8,422 nt of DNA from Desulfobacterales bacterium (GCA_007135795.1 SLIE01000121.1:1-8422); one strand, 5' to 3'. Shown: positions 1 to 6,661, counted from the first letter of the stretch. Numbers and translations: made by a program. The notes: generated by a model from the letters alone, not told the origin.

Positions 1-162
1 AGGTTAATCCTTTTTTTTAAACCTAACAAATTCAACAGCCCGGACAGGAAACAAAACCCAGAATTGGATGGCGTCGTCAAAAGTCGCGGCACGCTTTAGC
101 GATCTCATAAATAACCGGGAAAATTAACAGAAGTTTCACCGCTTCGAAATGTGAAAATAAAA
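1..162. other. Intergenic stretch downstream of rpsA, no gene seen
   Basis: No convincing coding frame is visible. Positions 67-89 resemble positions 3914-3937 (about 20 of 24 aligned bases, one gap; shared core GATGGCG, then CGT, an A-run and GTCG). This suggests a fragment of the dispersed repeat family described below. Close to the left edge the minus strand reads an A-run followed by AAGGA. That could be a ribosome binding site for a minus-strand gene lying outside the window, but nothing of such a gene is visible, so this is a guess. Confidence 0.4.
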
Positions 163-248
163 AACCGGCGGATCTCAGAAACCAGGGAGAGGAAATGTAC
201 TTGTCGTCCACTCTCCCTGGTTATTATTCTTCGATCTTACCGCCGGTT
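163..248 (-). terminator. Nested-hairpin Rho-independent terminator of rpsA
   Basis: Two inverted repeats are nested. The outer arms are AACCGGCGG (163-171) and CCGCCGGTT (240-248), a perfect 9 bp match. The inner arms are AACCAGGGAGAG (180-191) and CTCTCCCTGGTT (211-222), a perfect 12 bp match around a 19-base loop. On the minus strand the outer stem runs directly into a T-rich tract (complement of 151-164), as expected for intrinsic termination. It begins 76 bases past the rpsA stop codon. The two-tier stem is larger than a minimal terminator and could also protect the 3' end of the rpsA mRNA. The plus strand has a T-run at about 252-258, so some bidirectional activity is possible. Confidence 0.75.
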
Positions 249-324
249 ATCATTTTTTGCGAGTGATTTCACTTATCCGGACCCGGCCGGAAAGAATCAA
301 CTGCTATTATACCTGATCGGGATC

Positions 325-2232
325 TTATTTTTCTGATTCAGCTTGTTCGCTCTCTACTTTCAAGCTGATTTCCTCGACTTCCGGATCAACGTTTTCATCG
401 ACCGATTGAGCGCCCTCGATTTCCTGGCTGGAATCCGCCAACTCGGAGATCTCTTCTTCCTGGTGGAACTTGACTTTAAGATTTTCCTGAAGCAACTCAC
501 CGAAACTCGAAGAGGTCGGTTTCATGTTGGTGACATACTCCTGGAGAAACTCACCATCATCTTCCGCTTCCAGTCGCTTGATAGAAAGACCGATCCGTCT
601 TTCATCGGTATTGATATTGATTACCCGTGCAGTAATCTGGTCACCCACATTATATTTGCCGACCGGGGTTTTTATCTTTTCCCTGCTGATTTCGGAAATA
701 TGAACCAGCCCTTCGATACCTTCTTCAAGCTCCACAAAGACACCAAAATCGGTGACATTGGTCACTATACCATTAATATCGGTATTAACCGGATAACGGT
801 CGGCCACGGTTTTCCATGGATCATCCTGAAGCTGCTTGATTCCCAAAGAAAACCGCTCGCTTGACTTATCAATATCCAATACCTTGGCCTGGATGACATC
901 CCCCTTCTTATAGAGTTCGGACGGATGTTTAATCCGCTTGGTCCAGGAGATATCGGATATATGAACCAAACCATCAATATCATCATCAATGCCGATGAAA
1001 ATTCCGAAGTCGGTAATATTCTTGATTTTGCCTTCAATGACCGATCCAACCGGATAGTTTTGACTGATCACATCCCACGGATTCGGCATTGTCTGTTTCA
1101 TGCCAAGCGAAATGCGACGATTTTCAGGTCTGATATCAAGAACCACGGCATCGACTTCATCCCCCACTGAAACCACTTTGGAAGGATGACGAATCTTACG
1201 GGTCCACGACATTTCCGAAACATGGATCAATCCTTCTATCCCCTCCTCCACTTCAACAAATGCACCGTAATCGGTCAAACTTACCACACGGCCATTGATG
1301 CGGGTTCCCACCGGGTATTTCTGCTCTGCAAATGACCATGGATCCGGAACCAGTTGTTTCATCCCCAGAGAGACTCTTTCGTTTTCGGCATCAAAAGAAA
1401 GAACCATAACATTGATGGGATCGCTAATGCCGAACAGTTCGGAAGGATGCTTTACCCGTCCCCATGATATATCAGTAATATGCAAAAGGCCGTCCACGCC
1501 ACCAAGATCGACAAAAACACCATATTCGGTGATATTTTTAACCATGCCTTCCATGGTCTTGCCTTCTTCTATGGCAGCCAGCGTTTCGGCGCGTTTGCTT
1601 TCACGTTCGGTTTCAAGAATAACGCGGCGTGAGAGAACGATATTGTTTCGCTTGCGATTGAATTTCAAAACTTTGAAATCAAACGTCTTGCCCACCATTT
1701 CATCCAGATTTCGAATCGGCCGAAGATCCGCCTGTGAACCGGGTAAAAATGCCTGAATACCGATATCAACAGAAAATCCACCTTTGACACGATTGCTGAT
1801 AACACCTTCAACGATACCATCCGCTTCAAAGACATCTTTTATGGAATCCCAGACCTTCACCTTGGCGGCTTTTTCCTTGGACAGGACAACTCTTTCTTCT
1901 TCCTCGTCCCAAAATTCAATCATGACTTCTACAACGTCACCTACTTCAACTTCGATTTCTCCCTGGTCGTTCCTGAACTCGTAAATCGAAATCTGTCCTT
2001 CGGACTTGTACCCCACGTCTACCAGCACGTAGTCCTTGTCCACGGATATGATTCTACCATTGACAACTTCCCCTTCTTCGAAACGATTGAGGCTTTCCTC
2101 GTACATTTCCATAAGAGATTCCATTGTCTGATCGCCATCTTCAATCTCATCGGCAATCTCGACCACATCCGTGTCTGAATTCGAATCGGCAAGTTCCATC
2201 TGATCTACGTCACTGTTCTCAAAATTTTCCAT
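325..2232 (-). CDS. rpsA: 30S ribosomal protein S1
   Basis: A 635-residue S1 protein, the RNA-binding ribosomal protein that captures mRNA leaders at the 30S platform during initiation. Six S1 (OB-fold) repeats can be read at roughly residues 52-120, 137-204, 224-293, 309-380, 396-467 and 483-553. Repeats 3-6 carry the typical pattern of G.V.....GxFV, then GL.H.S..SW, then R.SLG.KQ. Repeats 1 and 2 are divergent, as usual for the ribosome-docking end. The protein is longer than E. coli S1 (557 residues). It has an acidic 45-residue N-terminal extension and an 80-residue tail after repeat 6, very rich in Glu from about 590. The ATG at 2230-2232 is preceded by AAAGGGGG (2244-2251) with 11 bases of spacing. 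It lies downstream of cmk in the same direction, but the 830 bp gap suggests its own promoter. A strong terminator follows. Confidence 0.98.
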   Translation of the reverse strand: MENFENSDVDQMELADSNSDTDVVEIADEIEDGDQTMESLMEMYEESLNRFEEGEVVNGRIISVDKDYVLVDVGYKSEGQISIYEFRNDQGEIEVEVGDVVEVMIEFWDEEEERVVLSKEKAAKVKVWDSIKDVFEADGIVEGVISNRVKGGFSVDIGIQAFLPGSQADLRPIRNLDEMVGKTFDFKVLKFNRKRNNIVLSRRVILETERESKRAETLAAIEEGKTMEGMVKNITEYGVFVDLGGVDGLLHITDISWGRVKHPSELFGISDPINVMVLSFDAENERVSLGMKQLVPDPWSFAEQKYPVGTRINGRVVSLTDYGAFVEVEEGIEGLIHVSEMSWTRKIRHPSKVVSVGDEVDAVVLDIRPENRRISLGMKQTMPNPWDVISQNYPVGSVIEGKIKNITDFGIFIGIDDDIDGLVHISDISWTKRIKHPSELYKKGDVIQAKVLDIDKSSERFSLGIKQLQDDPWKTVADRYPVNTDINGIVTNVTDFGVFVELEEGIEGLVHISEISREKIKTPVGKYNVGDQITARVININTDERRIGLSIKRLEAEDDGEFLQEYVTNMKPTSSSFGELLQENLKVKFHQEEEISELADSSQEIEGAQSVDENVDPEVEEISLKVESEQAESEK

Positions 2233-2564
2233 TAAAAAAAGTACCCCCTTTAGCCTAATAAACTAACTCCAAAACGTTCTAACGACGTGGAGTATAAAAC
2301 GATTTGATTAACAAAGATAAAACAAAAAAACAATCATTAATTTCGAAAAAACCCTTTTAATTTGCCCCAAGAGTTTCCGAAATGCATGAAAAATCATTGG
2401 TATCTAAAGATAAACCCTACCAAGAAGTTTAAAATCTAAAATTACGTTCATCCCCAATTTCGAACATTGGCAGACTTTATGACCCGATTGTAAACCAGGA
2501 TTTTTGACCAGACCCGACGATAGTGGGAATACCTTACGCAGGTTCTGAATTATATATTCTGACG
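2233..2564. other. A/T-rich rpsA leader region, no gene seen
   Basis: This is the promoter-proximal part of the 830 bp cmk-rpsA gap. It holds the rpsA ribosome binding site, the candidate -10 box and a weak hairpin (TTGGTA 2397-2402 with TACCAA 2418-2423). No reading frame of protein-like composition is visible. The rest of the gap, to 3062, is largely repeats: element D, a REP-like hairpin and element E. S1 synthesis is autoregulated through its leader in E. coli; nothing here proves or excludes that. Confidence 0.45.
2291..2296 (-). promoter_or_regulatory. Candidate -10 box for rpsA
   Basis: On the minus strand these bases read TATACT, one mismatch from TATAAT, inside an A/T-rich stretch about 59 bp before the rpsA start. 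No convincing -35 box sits 16-18 bp upstream (an UP-like A/T tract is present instead), so the assignment is tentative. Confidence 0.25.
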
Positions 2565-2705
2565 ACAAGCTATCTCAAAAAAAAGATCACGCCCGCTGGC
2601 AAGGCGCGAGGCGATGAGAAAGCGGAACATATATGTTATATGTGAGCATTTTACAGAACCTCACAACGTCGCCAGAGGGTGTTAGATTATTTTGAGATAG
2701 CTTGT
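2565..2705. repeat. Element D: 141 bp palindromic MITE-like repeat
   Basis: The ends are a perfect 16 bp inverted repeat: ACAAGCTATCTCAAAA (2565-2580) and TTTTGAGATAGCTTGT (2690-2705). The body is also partly self-complementary: the segment near 2590-2612 pairs imperfectly with that near 2660-2680. The centre holds the perfect palindrome AACATATATGTT (2626-2637), so the whole element could fold into one long hairpin. There is no transposase frame and no clear target-site duplication at the ends. It is unrelated in sequence to elements A, B and E. A non-autonomous inverted-repeat element is the best reading; movement in the past is inferred, not shown. Confidence 0.75.
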
Positions 2706-2787
2706 TAAAAAGATAGACAAATATATGGCAGGAAGGAAAACGCGTCGTCCTAACCAATTGCGGCCCATCGTTGCTACCACTGACTAT

Positions 2788-2825
2788 CGTAGGTTGGCGC
2801 TGATCGAAGCAAAGCGCAACATACG
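2788..2825. repeat. REP-like hairpin
   Basis: CGTAGGTTGGCGCT (2788-2801) pairs with AGCGCAACATACG (2813-2825), with one bulged G and one mismatch, around an 11-base purine-rich loop. The composition (GTTGGCGCT, an AAGC-rich loop, AGCGCAAC) resembles short extragenic palindromes common in proteobacterial gaps. It lies alone between elements D and E. There is no T-run after either arm, so a terminator is unlikely. Confidence 0.5.
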
Positions 2826-2976
2826 CATCAGGCCAGGTCAGTATCAGGCATGGACAAAATATGGGTTTTTGAAATGGGCTGTACAAAGTCAACCCAGAAA
2901 AATCATTACGAAGCGGTCATACCCATTGCCCGCCGCCGAACCACCTTTCCCCGGGTACTATGCAATCTTACTATTC

Positions 2977-3119
2977 AGTGCCTGAACGAAAACCGCCTTT
3001 TTCGCCAATCTCTGCGTCCGGCTCAAATTTTAATCCTCAAAATACGCTTCGTATTCCTGCGGTTAAAATTTTCGCCGTCCTTGATCTTGACCTAAAATCC
3101 TGGTTTTCGGTCGGGCACT
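2977..3119. repeat. Element E: 143 bp palindromic repeat overlapping the cmk 3' end
   Basis: The terminal inverted repeats are AGTGCCTGAACGAAAACC (2977-2994) and the complement of 3102-3119, with 16 of 18 bases matching. A second stem near the middle pairs AAATTTTAA and AATACG (3041-3046) with CGTATT (3050-3055) and TTAAAATTT. The axis at about 3048 is exactly midway between the two ends, so the element is one large imperfect palindrome. No transposase is encoded. The right third lies inside cmk: its last 18 codons and stop fall within 3063-3119. Insertion into the cmk 3' end, with adoption of an in-element stop codon, is the simplest explanation. Confidence 0.72.
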
Positions 3120-3794
3120 ATTTATATGTTCTACCATTTTTTCAACAACCGAATCCGGCGATAACCCACTGGAGTCAATGATTATCGCGTCATCTGCGGG
3201 TCGTAACGGGGCGATCGCGCGGGACGAATCATCCGCATCTCTTTTTACCATGTCTTCAAGTACCTCGTCAAAACATTGCTTCCCGCCATCCCCATACTCT
3301 GTAAAACGACGCATGGCGCGTGCCTTTACGTCCGCAGTCAAAAAAAACTTCACATCCGCATCCGGGAAGACGACCGTACCCATATCCCGTCCTTCAAATA
3401 CGGCAGATTTCCTTGCACCCATCTGCTTTTGCACGTCAAGAAGCGCATTGCGAATTATGGGGCTGGCCGAAACTTTGGATGCAAGCATGGTTATTTCAGG
3501 CGTCCGAATACGATCTGTGATGTCATCCCCTTTTAAAACAAGGCGTGTACCCTTATTCGAATATTCAAATTGTAAATTCAGGTCCGGCACAATTTTTTCA
3601 AGCTCCCGATCATTTTCCGGATCGATCTCTCTGGAAAACACTTCAAATGCCACCCCCCGGTACAGGGCTCCCGTGTCAACGTATAAAAAATCAAGATGAC
3701 TGGCAAGCATTCTGCTTACAGTGGTTTTTCCCGCACCGGCCGGTCCGTCAATTGTTATCAACAAGGACTTTTGGTTTCCCATTTCTGTATTCAT
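3063..3794 (-). CDS. cmk: Cytidylate kinase (CMP/dCMP kinase)
   Basis: Transfers phosphate from ATP to CMP or dCMP in the cytoplasm (pyrimidine nucleotide salvage and dCTP supply). Recognisable parts of this 243-residue protein are the P-loop GPAGAGKT (17-24), YVDTGALYR (38-46), the nucleotide-binding stretch FEGRDMGTVVFPDADVKFFL (133-152), and the lid/C-terminal signature RDADDSSRAIAPL (185-197) followed by ADDAIIIDSS (200-209). The ATG at 3792-3794 has GGAG (3804-3807) nine bases upstream. The core ends near residue 225, the usual family length. The last 18 residues (226-243, basic, ending GRRKF) are encoded inside repeat element E, so they are probably an acquired tail with no catalytic role. 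The gene lies between hisC and rpsA on the same strand; cmk upstream of rpsA is a widely conserved order. Confidence 0.97.
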   Translation of the reverse strand: MNTEMGNQKSLLITIDGPAGAGKTTVSRMLASHLDFLYVDTGALYRGVAFEVFSREIDPENDRELEKIVPDLNLQFEYSNKGTRLVLKGDDITDRIRTPEITMLASKVSASPIIRNALLDVQKQMGARKSAVFEGRDMGTVVFPDADVKFFLTADVKARAMRRFTEYGDGGKQCFDEVLEDMVKRDADDSSRAIAPLRPADDAIIIDSSGLSPDSVVEKMVEHINSARPKTRILGQDQGRRKF

Positions 3795-3937
3795 GATTGT
3801 AAACTCCGCAAGAAACAGTTAAGGACAAGTACAATGGAGAACCCCAGGTTACAAGGTCTTGGAAAAGCCAAAGATACTTACCCCTTGTATGGCCGGATCA
3901 GCAAATCATACTTGATGGCGCCGTAAAAAAGTCGGGG
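3795..3937. other. hisC-cmk gap, cmk-proximal part
   Basis: Contains the cmk ribosome binding site (GGAG at 3804-3807). At 3914-3937 it holds a motif resembling positions 67-89, abutting repeat element A. No promoter with both boxes could be supported. With element A (3938-4089), this accounts for almost all of the roughly 305 bp between hisC and cmk. Confidence 0.4.
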
Positions 3938-4089
3938 TCAACAGGCTTGTAAAAAGTTCAAGATTCAAGGCGTGCACAATACCGTAGAATGCAGGGCACT
4001 TAAATGCACCTGTATGTCTACAAGGCGTAAGCCGCAAATTCTGAGAGATTGCGCGTAACGAAGATATTGAACTTTTTACACAGTCGTCA
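3938..4089. repeat. Element A: about 152 bp palindromic dispersed repeat
   Basis: A perfect 14 bp inverted repeat, TGTAAAAAGTTCAA (3948-3961) and TTGAACTTTTTACA (4067-4080), brackets a partly self-complementary body. Its central hairpin has TGTA and TACA around TGTC. The right edge continues to AGTCGTCA (4082-4089). The central-right segment 4012-4054 matches element B at 6603-6645 in 38 of 43 positions, so the two are copies of one family in the same orientation. The hisC stop codon lies 11 bp to the right, so the element forms the hisC 3' flank. The boundaries are approximate. Confidence 0.75.
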
Positions 4090-4099
4090 ATACCTGCCC

Positions 4100-5203
4100 T
4101 CACGAAACAGGGGCCTTCCCCATCGTTTTTGCAAATGCTTCCAGAAACCTTTCATTTTCCCTTCTAAGGCCGGGGGTAACCCGTATGTAGGTGGGGTAAC
4201 CATAAGAAACCATGGACCTGATAATTACACCCAACCGAAGCATCTCTTCAAATACCGCATCAGCATCCCTTTCCACGTCAATCAAAAAGAAATTCGCTTC
4301 TGTCGGAAAATAATTCAACCCCAGATGTTCGATCCCTGCATACAGAAAATCCAGTTCCTCATGCACAAGCGATACTGTTTTGTTCAAAAAACCATTGTCA
4401 TCGAGCGCCGCGCACGCACCTGTCTGTGCAAGGGCGTTTGCATTAAACGGCTGCCTGATCCGGTGCAGGATACGCGCAAGCGCCGCCGGCATCAAACCGT
4501 AACCAATACGGATTCCGGCAAGCCCGTAAGCTTTGGAAAACGTCCTTAACACGGCAACCGGATGCTTGTCCGAGCAGTAATCAATACCTTGCAGACAATC
4601 CGGATCCTTTGCAAACTCGATGTAGGCTTCATCGATTACCACTAGAACATCTTCGGGAACTTTTTCAAGAAAAGCGTCAAACCCTTTTTTGGTAATGATG
4701 GTACCCGTGGGATTGACCGGGTTATTAAGAAAAATAATGCGAGTCTTGTCAGTGATCTGGGCTATAATGGAATCAAGGTCGGCAAAAAATGATTTCAGCG
4801 GCACAAAGACCGGTACGGCACCACACGACAAAACCATGATTTCATACATAAGGAACGAAGGTTCCGTTAATATCACCTCGTCCCCGGTTTGAAGCAGCGC
4901 CCGGGTGAGCATCCCTATGATTTCATCCGATCCATTGCCCAGGACAATGCATTCCGGAGATATATTAAATTTTCCGGAGAGTTTTTCAACAAGACAATGT
5001 CCCTGCCCATCCGGATATCGATGCAGTTTTTCCATAAAACCCATCATCGCCGTTATCGCCGCAGGCGAAGGACCCAGGGGATTTTCATTTGATGCCAGTT
5101 TTATGGAATCACTGATCCCATACTCCCTTTCGAGTTCTTCGATGGGTTTCCCGGGCTTGTACGGCCGGATGGACTTGATATAATCAGGAAATTTTAAATT
5201 CAT
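4100..5203 (-). CDS. hisC: Histidinol-phosphate aminotransferase
   Basis: PLP-dependent (fold type I) aminotransferase that makes histidinol phosphate from imidazole-acetol phosphate and glutamate, a late step of histidine biosynthesis in the cytoplasm. Family marks, numbered from the ATG: LASNENPLGPS (36-46), RYPDG (62-66), GNGSDEII (89-96), NNPVNPTGT (160-168), DEAYIEF (191-197), TFSKAYGLAG (221-230) with the Schiff-base lysine K224, and the substrate-carboxylate arginine in RVTPG (341-345). The length of 367 residues is typical. I prefer the ATG at 5201-5203, with AGGGG ten bases upstream. An in-frame GTG at 5207-5209 would add two residues and sits only four bases from the same Shine-Dalgarno. 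No other his gene is nearby. Some HisC-type enzymes also act on aromatic amino acids, which cannot be judged here. Confidence 0.96.
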   Translation of the reverse strand: MNLKFPDYIKSIRPYKPGKPIEELEREYGISDSIKLASNENPLGPSPAAITAMMGFMEKLHRYPDGQGHCLVEKLSGKFNISPECIVLGNGSDEIIGMLTRALLQTGDEVILTEPSFLMYEIMVLSCGAVPVFVPLKSFFADLDSIIAQITDKTRIIFLNNPVNPTGTIITKKGFDAFLEKVPEDVLVVIDEAYIEFAKDPDCLQGIDYCSDKHPVAVLRTFSKAYGLAGIRIGYGLMPAALARILHRIRQPFNANALAQTGACAALDDNGFLNKTVSLVHEELDFLYAGIEHLGLNYFPTEANFFLIDVERDADAVFEEMLRLGVIIRSMVSYGYPTYIRVTPGLRRENERFLEAFAKTMGKAPVS

Positions 5204-5342
5204 TTTCACACCACCCCTAATGGTTATTCAAACCGTTTTTGAGGACTTTGTAAAATTCGAAAACACAACACTTGGGAACCTTATAGAGTATCTATTGCAG
5301 TTACGGCGAACGTTATAATGTATTAGAAATAATTGAGATACC

Positions 5343-5359
5343 CTTTTACGAAGTCGTCA
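5343..5359. repeat. Terminal fragment of the A/B repeat family
   Basis: CTTTTACGAAGTCGTCA matches the right ends of element A (4072-4089) and element B (6645-6661) apart from 2-4 positions. No opposite end is visible within 200 bp, so this is a remnant or solo end. The stop codon of the acyltransferase gene (5346-5348) and its last codons lie inside it. Confidence 0.5.
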
Positions 5360-6299
5360 AATTTGTCGGTTCAACACGCTTCTCAGAACGCCGGCGATGA
5401 GACCGGGTTTTCCATCGTCTGTGAACCCAGAACCATTGTTCCGGGTATTTCAGTATTATGGCTTCGATCATTTGATTGTACAACCTGGTATTTTCCCGTA
5501 AATCAAAATCATTATCTCCGGTTTCAATAAAAGTCAGTTCCTGCCCGAACATTATGCTGTAAAAACCGTCCTCTCTGACCAGGAAGGCCGGGATAACAGG
5601 CGCTCCCGTACTTTTGGCAAGAAGCGCAAGCCCCTTGCTCGTCCCCGCTTCAATGCCTAAAAAATCCACGGGAATGCCAGCAGCACGCCCAGCGTGCTGG
5701 TCAAGCAAAATACCGACCAGTTCATTATTTTTAAGGCTTCGCATGATTTTTCGCATGGCTTTCGTTTTTGGAAATAGCTTGGTTCCGGAACTGCTGCGCA
5801 AATGAGCGAAAAACATATCCAGGGGTTTAAAGTCAAACGGGCGATAAACGGCGCTTACCGAAAAACCGATCATACCGGCCGCTCTCATAAGTAACTCCCA
5901 GTTACCAATATGTGCCGTTAAAATTAACACCCCTTTCCTTTTTTTTTCTGCGGCATTCAGGTGGTGCATTCCCTGAAACCGAAAATACTTGCGCAACCGA
6001 GCATCGTTCAGGTACAGGCTCCAACCGATTTCAAAGACAATGTTGGAAAGATTGCAAAACACCCTGCGCGCCAAGTGCCGTATCTCGAAAGGCGACATGG
6101 TCGCCCCGTAAACCATAGAAAGATTTTCAATGGCTACCTTCCTGTGTCGCATGTCAACGGCAAACCATAGCCGGCCGATCCATTGGGCGAGCCTGAAAGC
6201 CATTTTCCGTGGAATTCTTCCCAGTAGGGCAAAGGCGTGAAAGATAATATAATAGATAATAATATCTAATCGGTTCGCGCCCGAATGTGATTTTTTCAT
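5346..6299 (-). CDS. LpxL/HtrB-family lipid A acyltransferase
   Basis: A 317-residue lysophospholipid acyltransferase of the LpxL/LpxM group. The group adds secondary acyl chains to the lipid A precursor at the inner face of the cytoplasmic membrane. Residues 13-30 form the single N-terminal hydrophobic anchor. The catalytic HX4E motif is HIGNWE (H130, E135). It is followed by YRP (152-154), LLDQ (198-201) and the C-terminal block PEQWFWVHRRWK (286-297), all diagnostic of the family. The ATG at 6297-6299 has GGAG (6305-6308) five bases upstream. After the conserved block, the last 20 residues are basic and variable, and the final codons and stop come from a repeat fragment at 5343-5359. The sequence does not show which acyl chain or position is used, so no symbol is given. 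hisC lies 142 bp downstream on the same strand. Confidence 0.92.
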   Translation of the reverse strand: MKKSHSGANRLDIIIYYIIFHAFALLGRIPRKMAFRLAQWIGRLWFAVDMRHRKVAIENLSMVYGATMSPFEIRHLARRVFCNLSNIVFEIGWSLYLNDARLRKYFRFQGMHHLNAAEKKRKGVLILTAHIGNWELLMRAAGMIGFSVSAVYRPFDFKPLDMFFAHLRSSSGTKLFPKTKAMRKIMRSLKNNELVGILLDQHAGRAAGIPVDFLGIEAGTSKGLALLAKSTGAPVIPAFLVREDGFYSIMFGQELTFIETGDNDFDLRENTRLYNQMIEAIILKYPEQWFWVHRRWKTRSHRRRSEKRVEPTNLTTS

Positions 6300-6365
6300 A
6301 AAAACTCCGAGCAGTAAACCTGCAAATATTTTAGGCCACCATAATGATCCTGTTATCGTTCCTTT

Positions 6366-6382
6366 TTGGTGATAACCACCAA
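6366..6382 (-). other. 5' leader hairpin of the acyltransferase mRNA
   Basis: TTGGTG (6366-6371) and CACCAA (6377-6382) form a perfect 6 bp stem with a 5-base loop, extendable by flanking CCTT/AAGG-like bases. It lies between the predicted promoter and the start codon, so it would be in the 5' untranslated leader. No riboswitch class is recognised. Confidence 0.35.
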
Positions 6383-6399
6383 GGGCCTTTGATCGGGCA

Positions 6400-6428
6400 T
6401 TTATAGCCTTTTTTTAATTTTAATTCAA
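6400..6428 (-). promoter_or_regulatory. Sigma-70-type promoter for the acyltransferase gene
   Basis: On the minus strand TTGAAT (6423-6428) and TATAAA (6400-6405) are separated by exactly 17 bp, with an A-rich spacer. They match the -35 consensus at 4 of 6 bases and the -10 at 5 of 6. Transcription would start near 6393, giving a leader of about 94 bases before the ATG. Confidence 0.55.
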
Positions 6429-6507
6429 GGCATAGGTGTTCTTCGGAATCAGAGCGCTAAACACGCGGGACCCTTGAAACCATTAAGCCGTGGTATTCGC
6501 TTCTTTT

Positions 6508-6661
6508 GACGTTGTAAAAAGTCACGATCCGATACCGTTTTAAAACGTTTAAGATCAAGATTTGCGATAATCCTGAAAGATACAGAGTGCTTAAGGGTAC
6601 GTGTATGCCTACACGGCGTAAACCGCAAATACTGAAAGATTGCGCTTTTAAGAAGTCGTCA
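6508..6661. repeat. Element B: about 154 bp palindromic dispersed repeat
   Basis: Second copy of the element A family. The left end TGACGTTGTAAAAAG (6508-6522) is an imperfect inverted match to the right end CTTTTAAGAAGTCGTCA (6645-6661). The central hairpin has GTGTA and TACAC around TGCC (6601-6614). Segment 6603-6645 matches element A 4012-4054 with 5 differences in 43, and similarity continues leftward at lower identity. No transposase is present. The right end lies 3 bp from the -35 box of the DUF3108 promoter. Confidence 0.72.

Noticed and set aside
343..864. Long plus-strand frames antisense to rpsA (also 925-1170, 1295-1756)
   Set aside because: These are shadows of the strongly coding rpsA strand, with no independent start signal or family resemblance.
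2587..2892. Minus-strand 101-codon frame as a possible ispH remnant or small gene
   Set aside because: It shows none of the IspH cysteine motifs, starts inside element D and crosses the REP-like hairpin; composition is not protein-like.
2725..2985. Plus-strand 86-codon frame
   Set aside because: Runs through the REP-like hairpin into element E, lacks a Shine-Dalgarno and has no recognisable domain.
3906..4103. Minus-strand 65-codon open frame
   Set aside because: It lies almost wholly within repeat element A and has no ribosome binding site or protein-like pattern. It is a by-product of the repeat.
6399..6421. GGC-loop-GCC followed by a T-run on the plus strand, as a terminator
   Set aside because: The stem is only 3 bp and no plus-strand gene precedes it. 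The T-run is better explained as the A-rich spacer of the leftward promoter.
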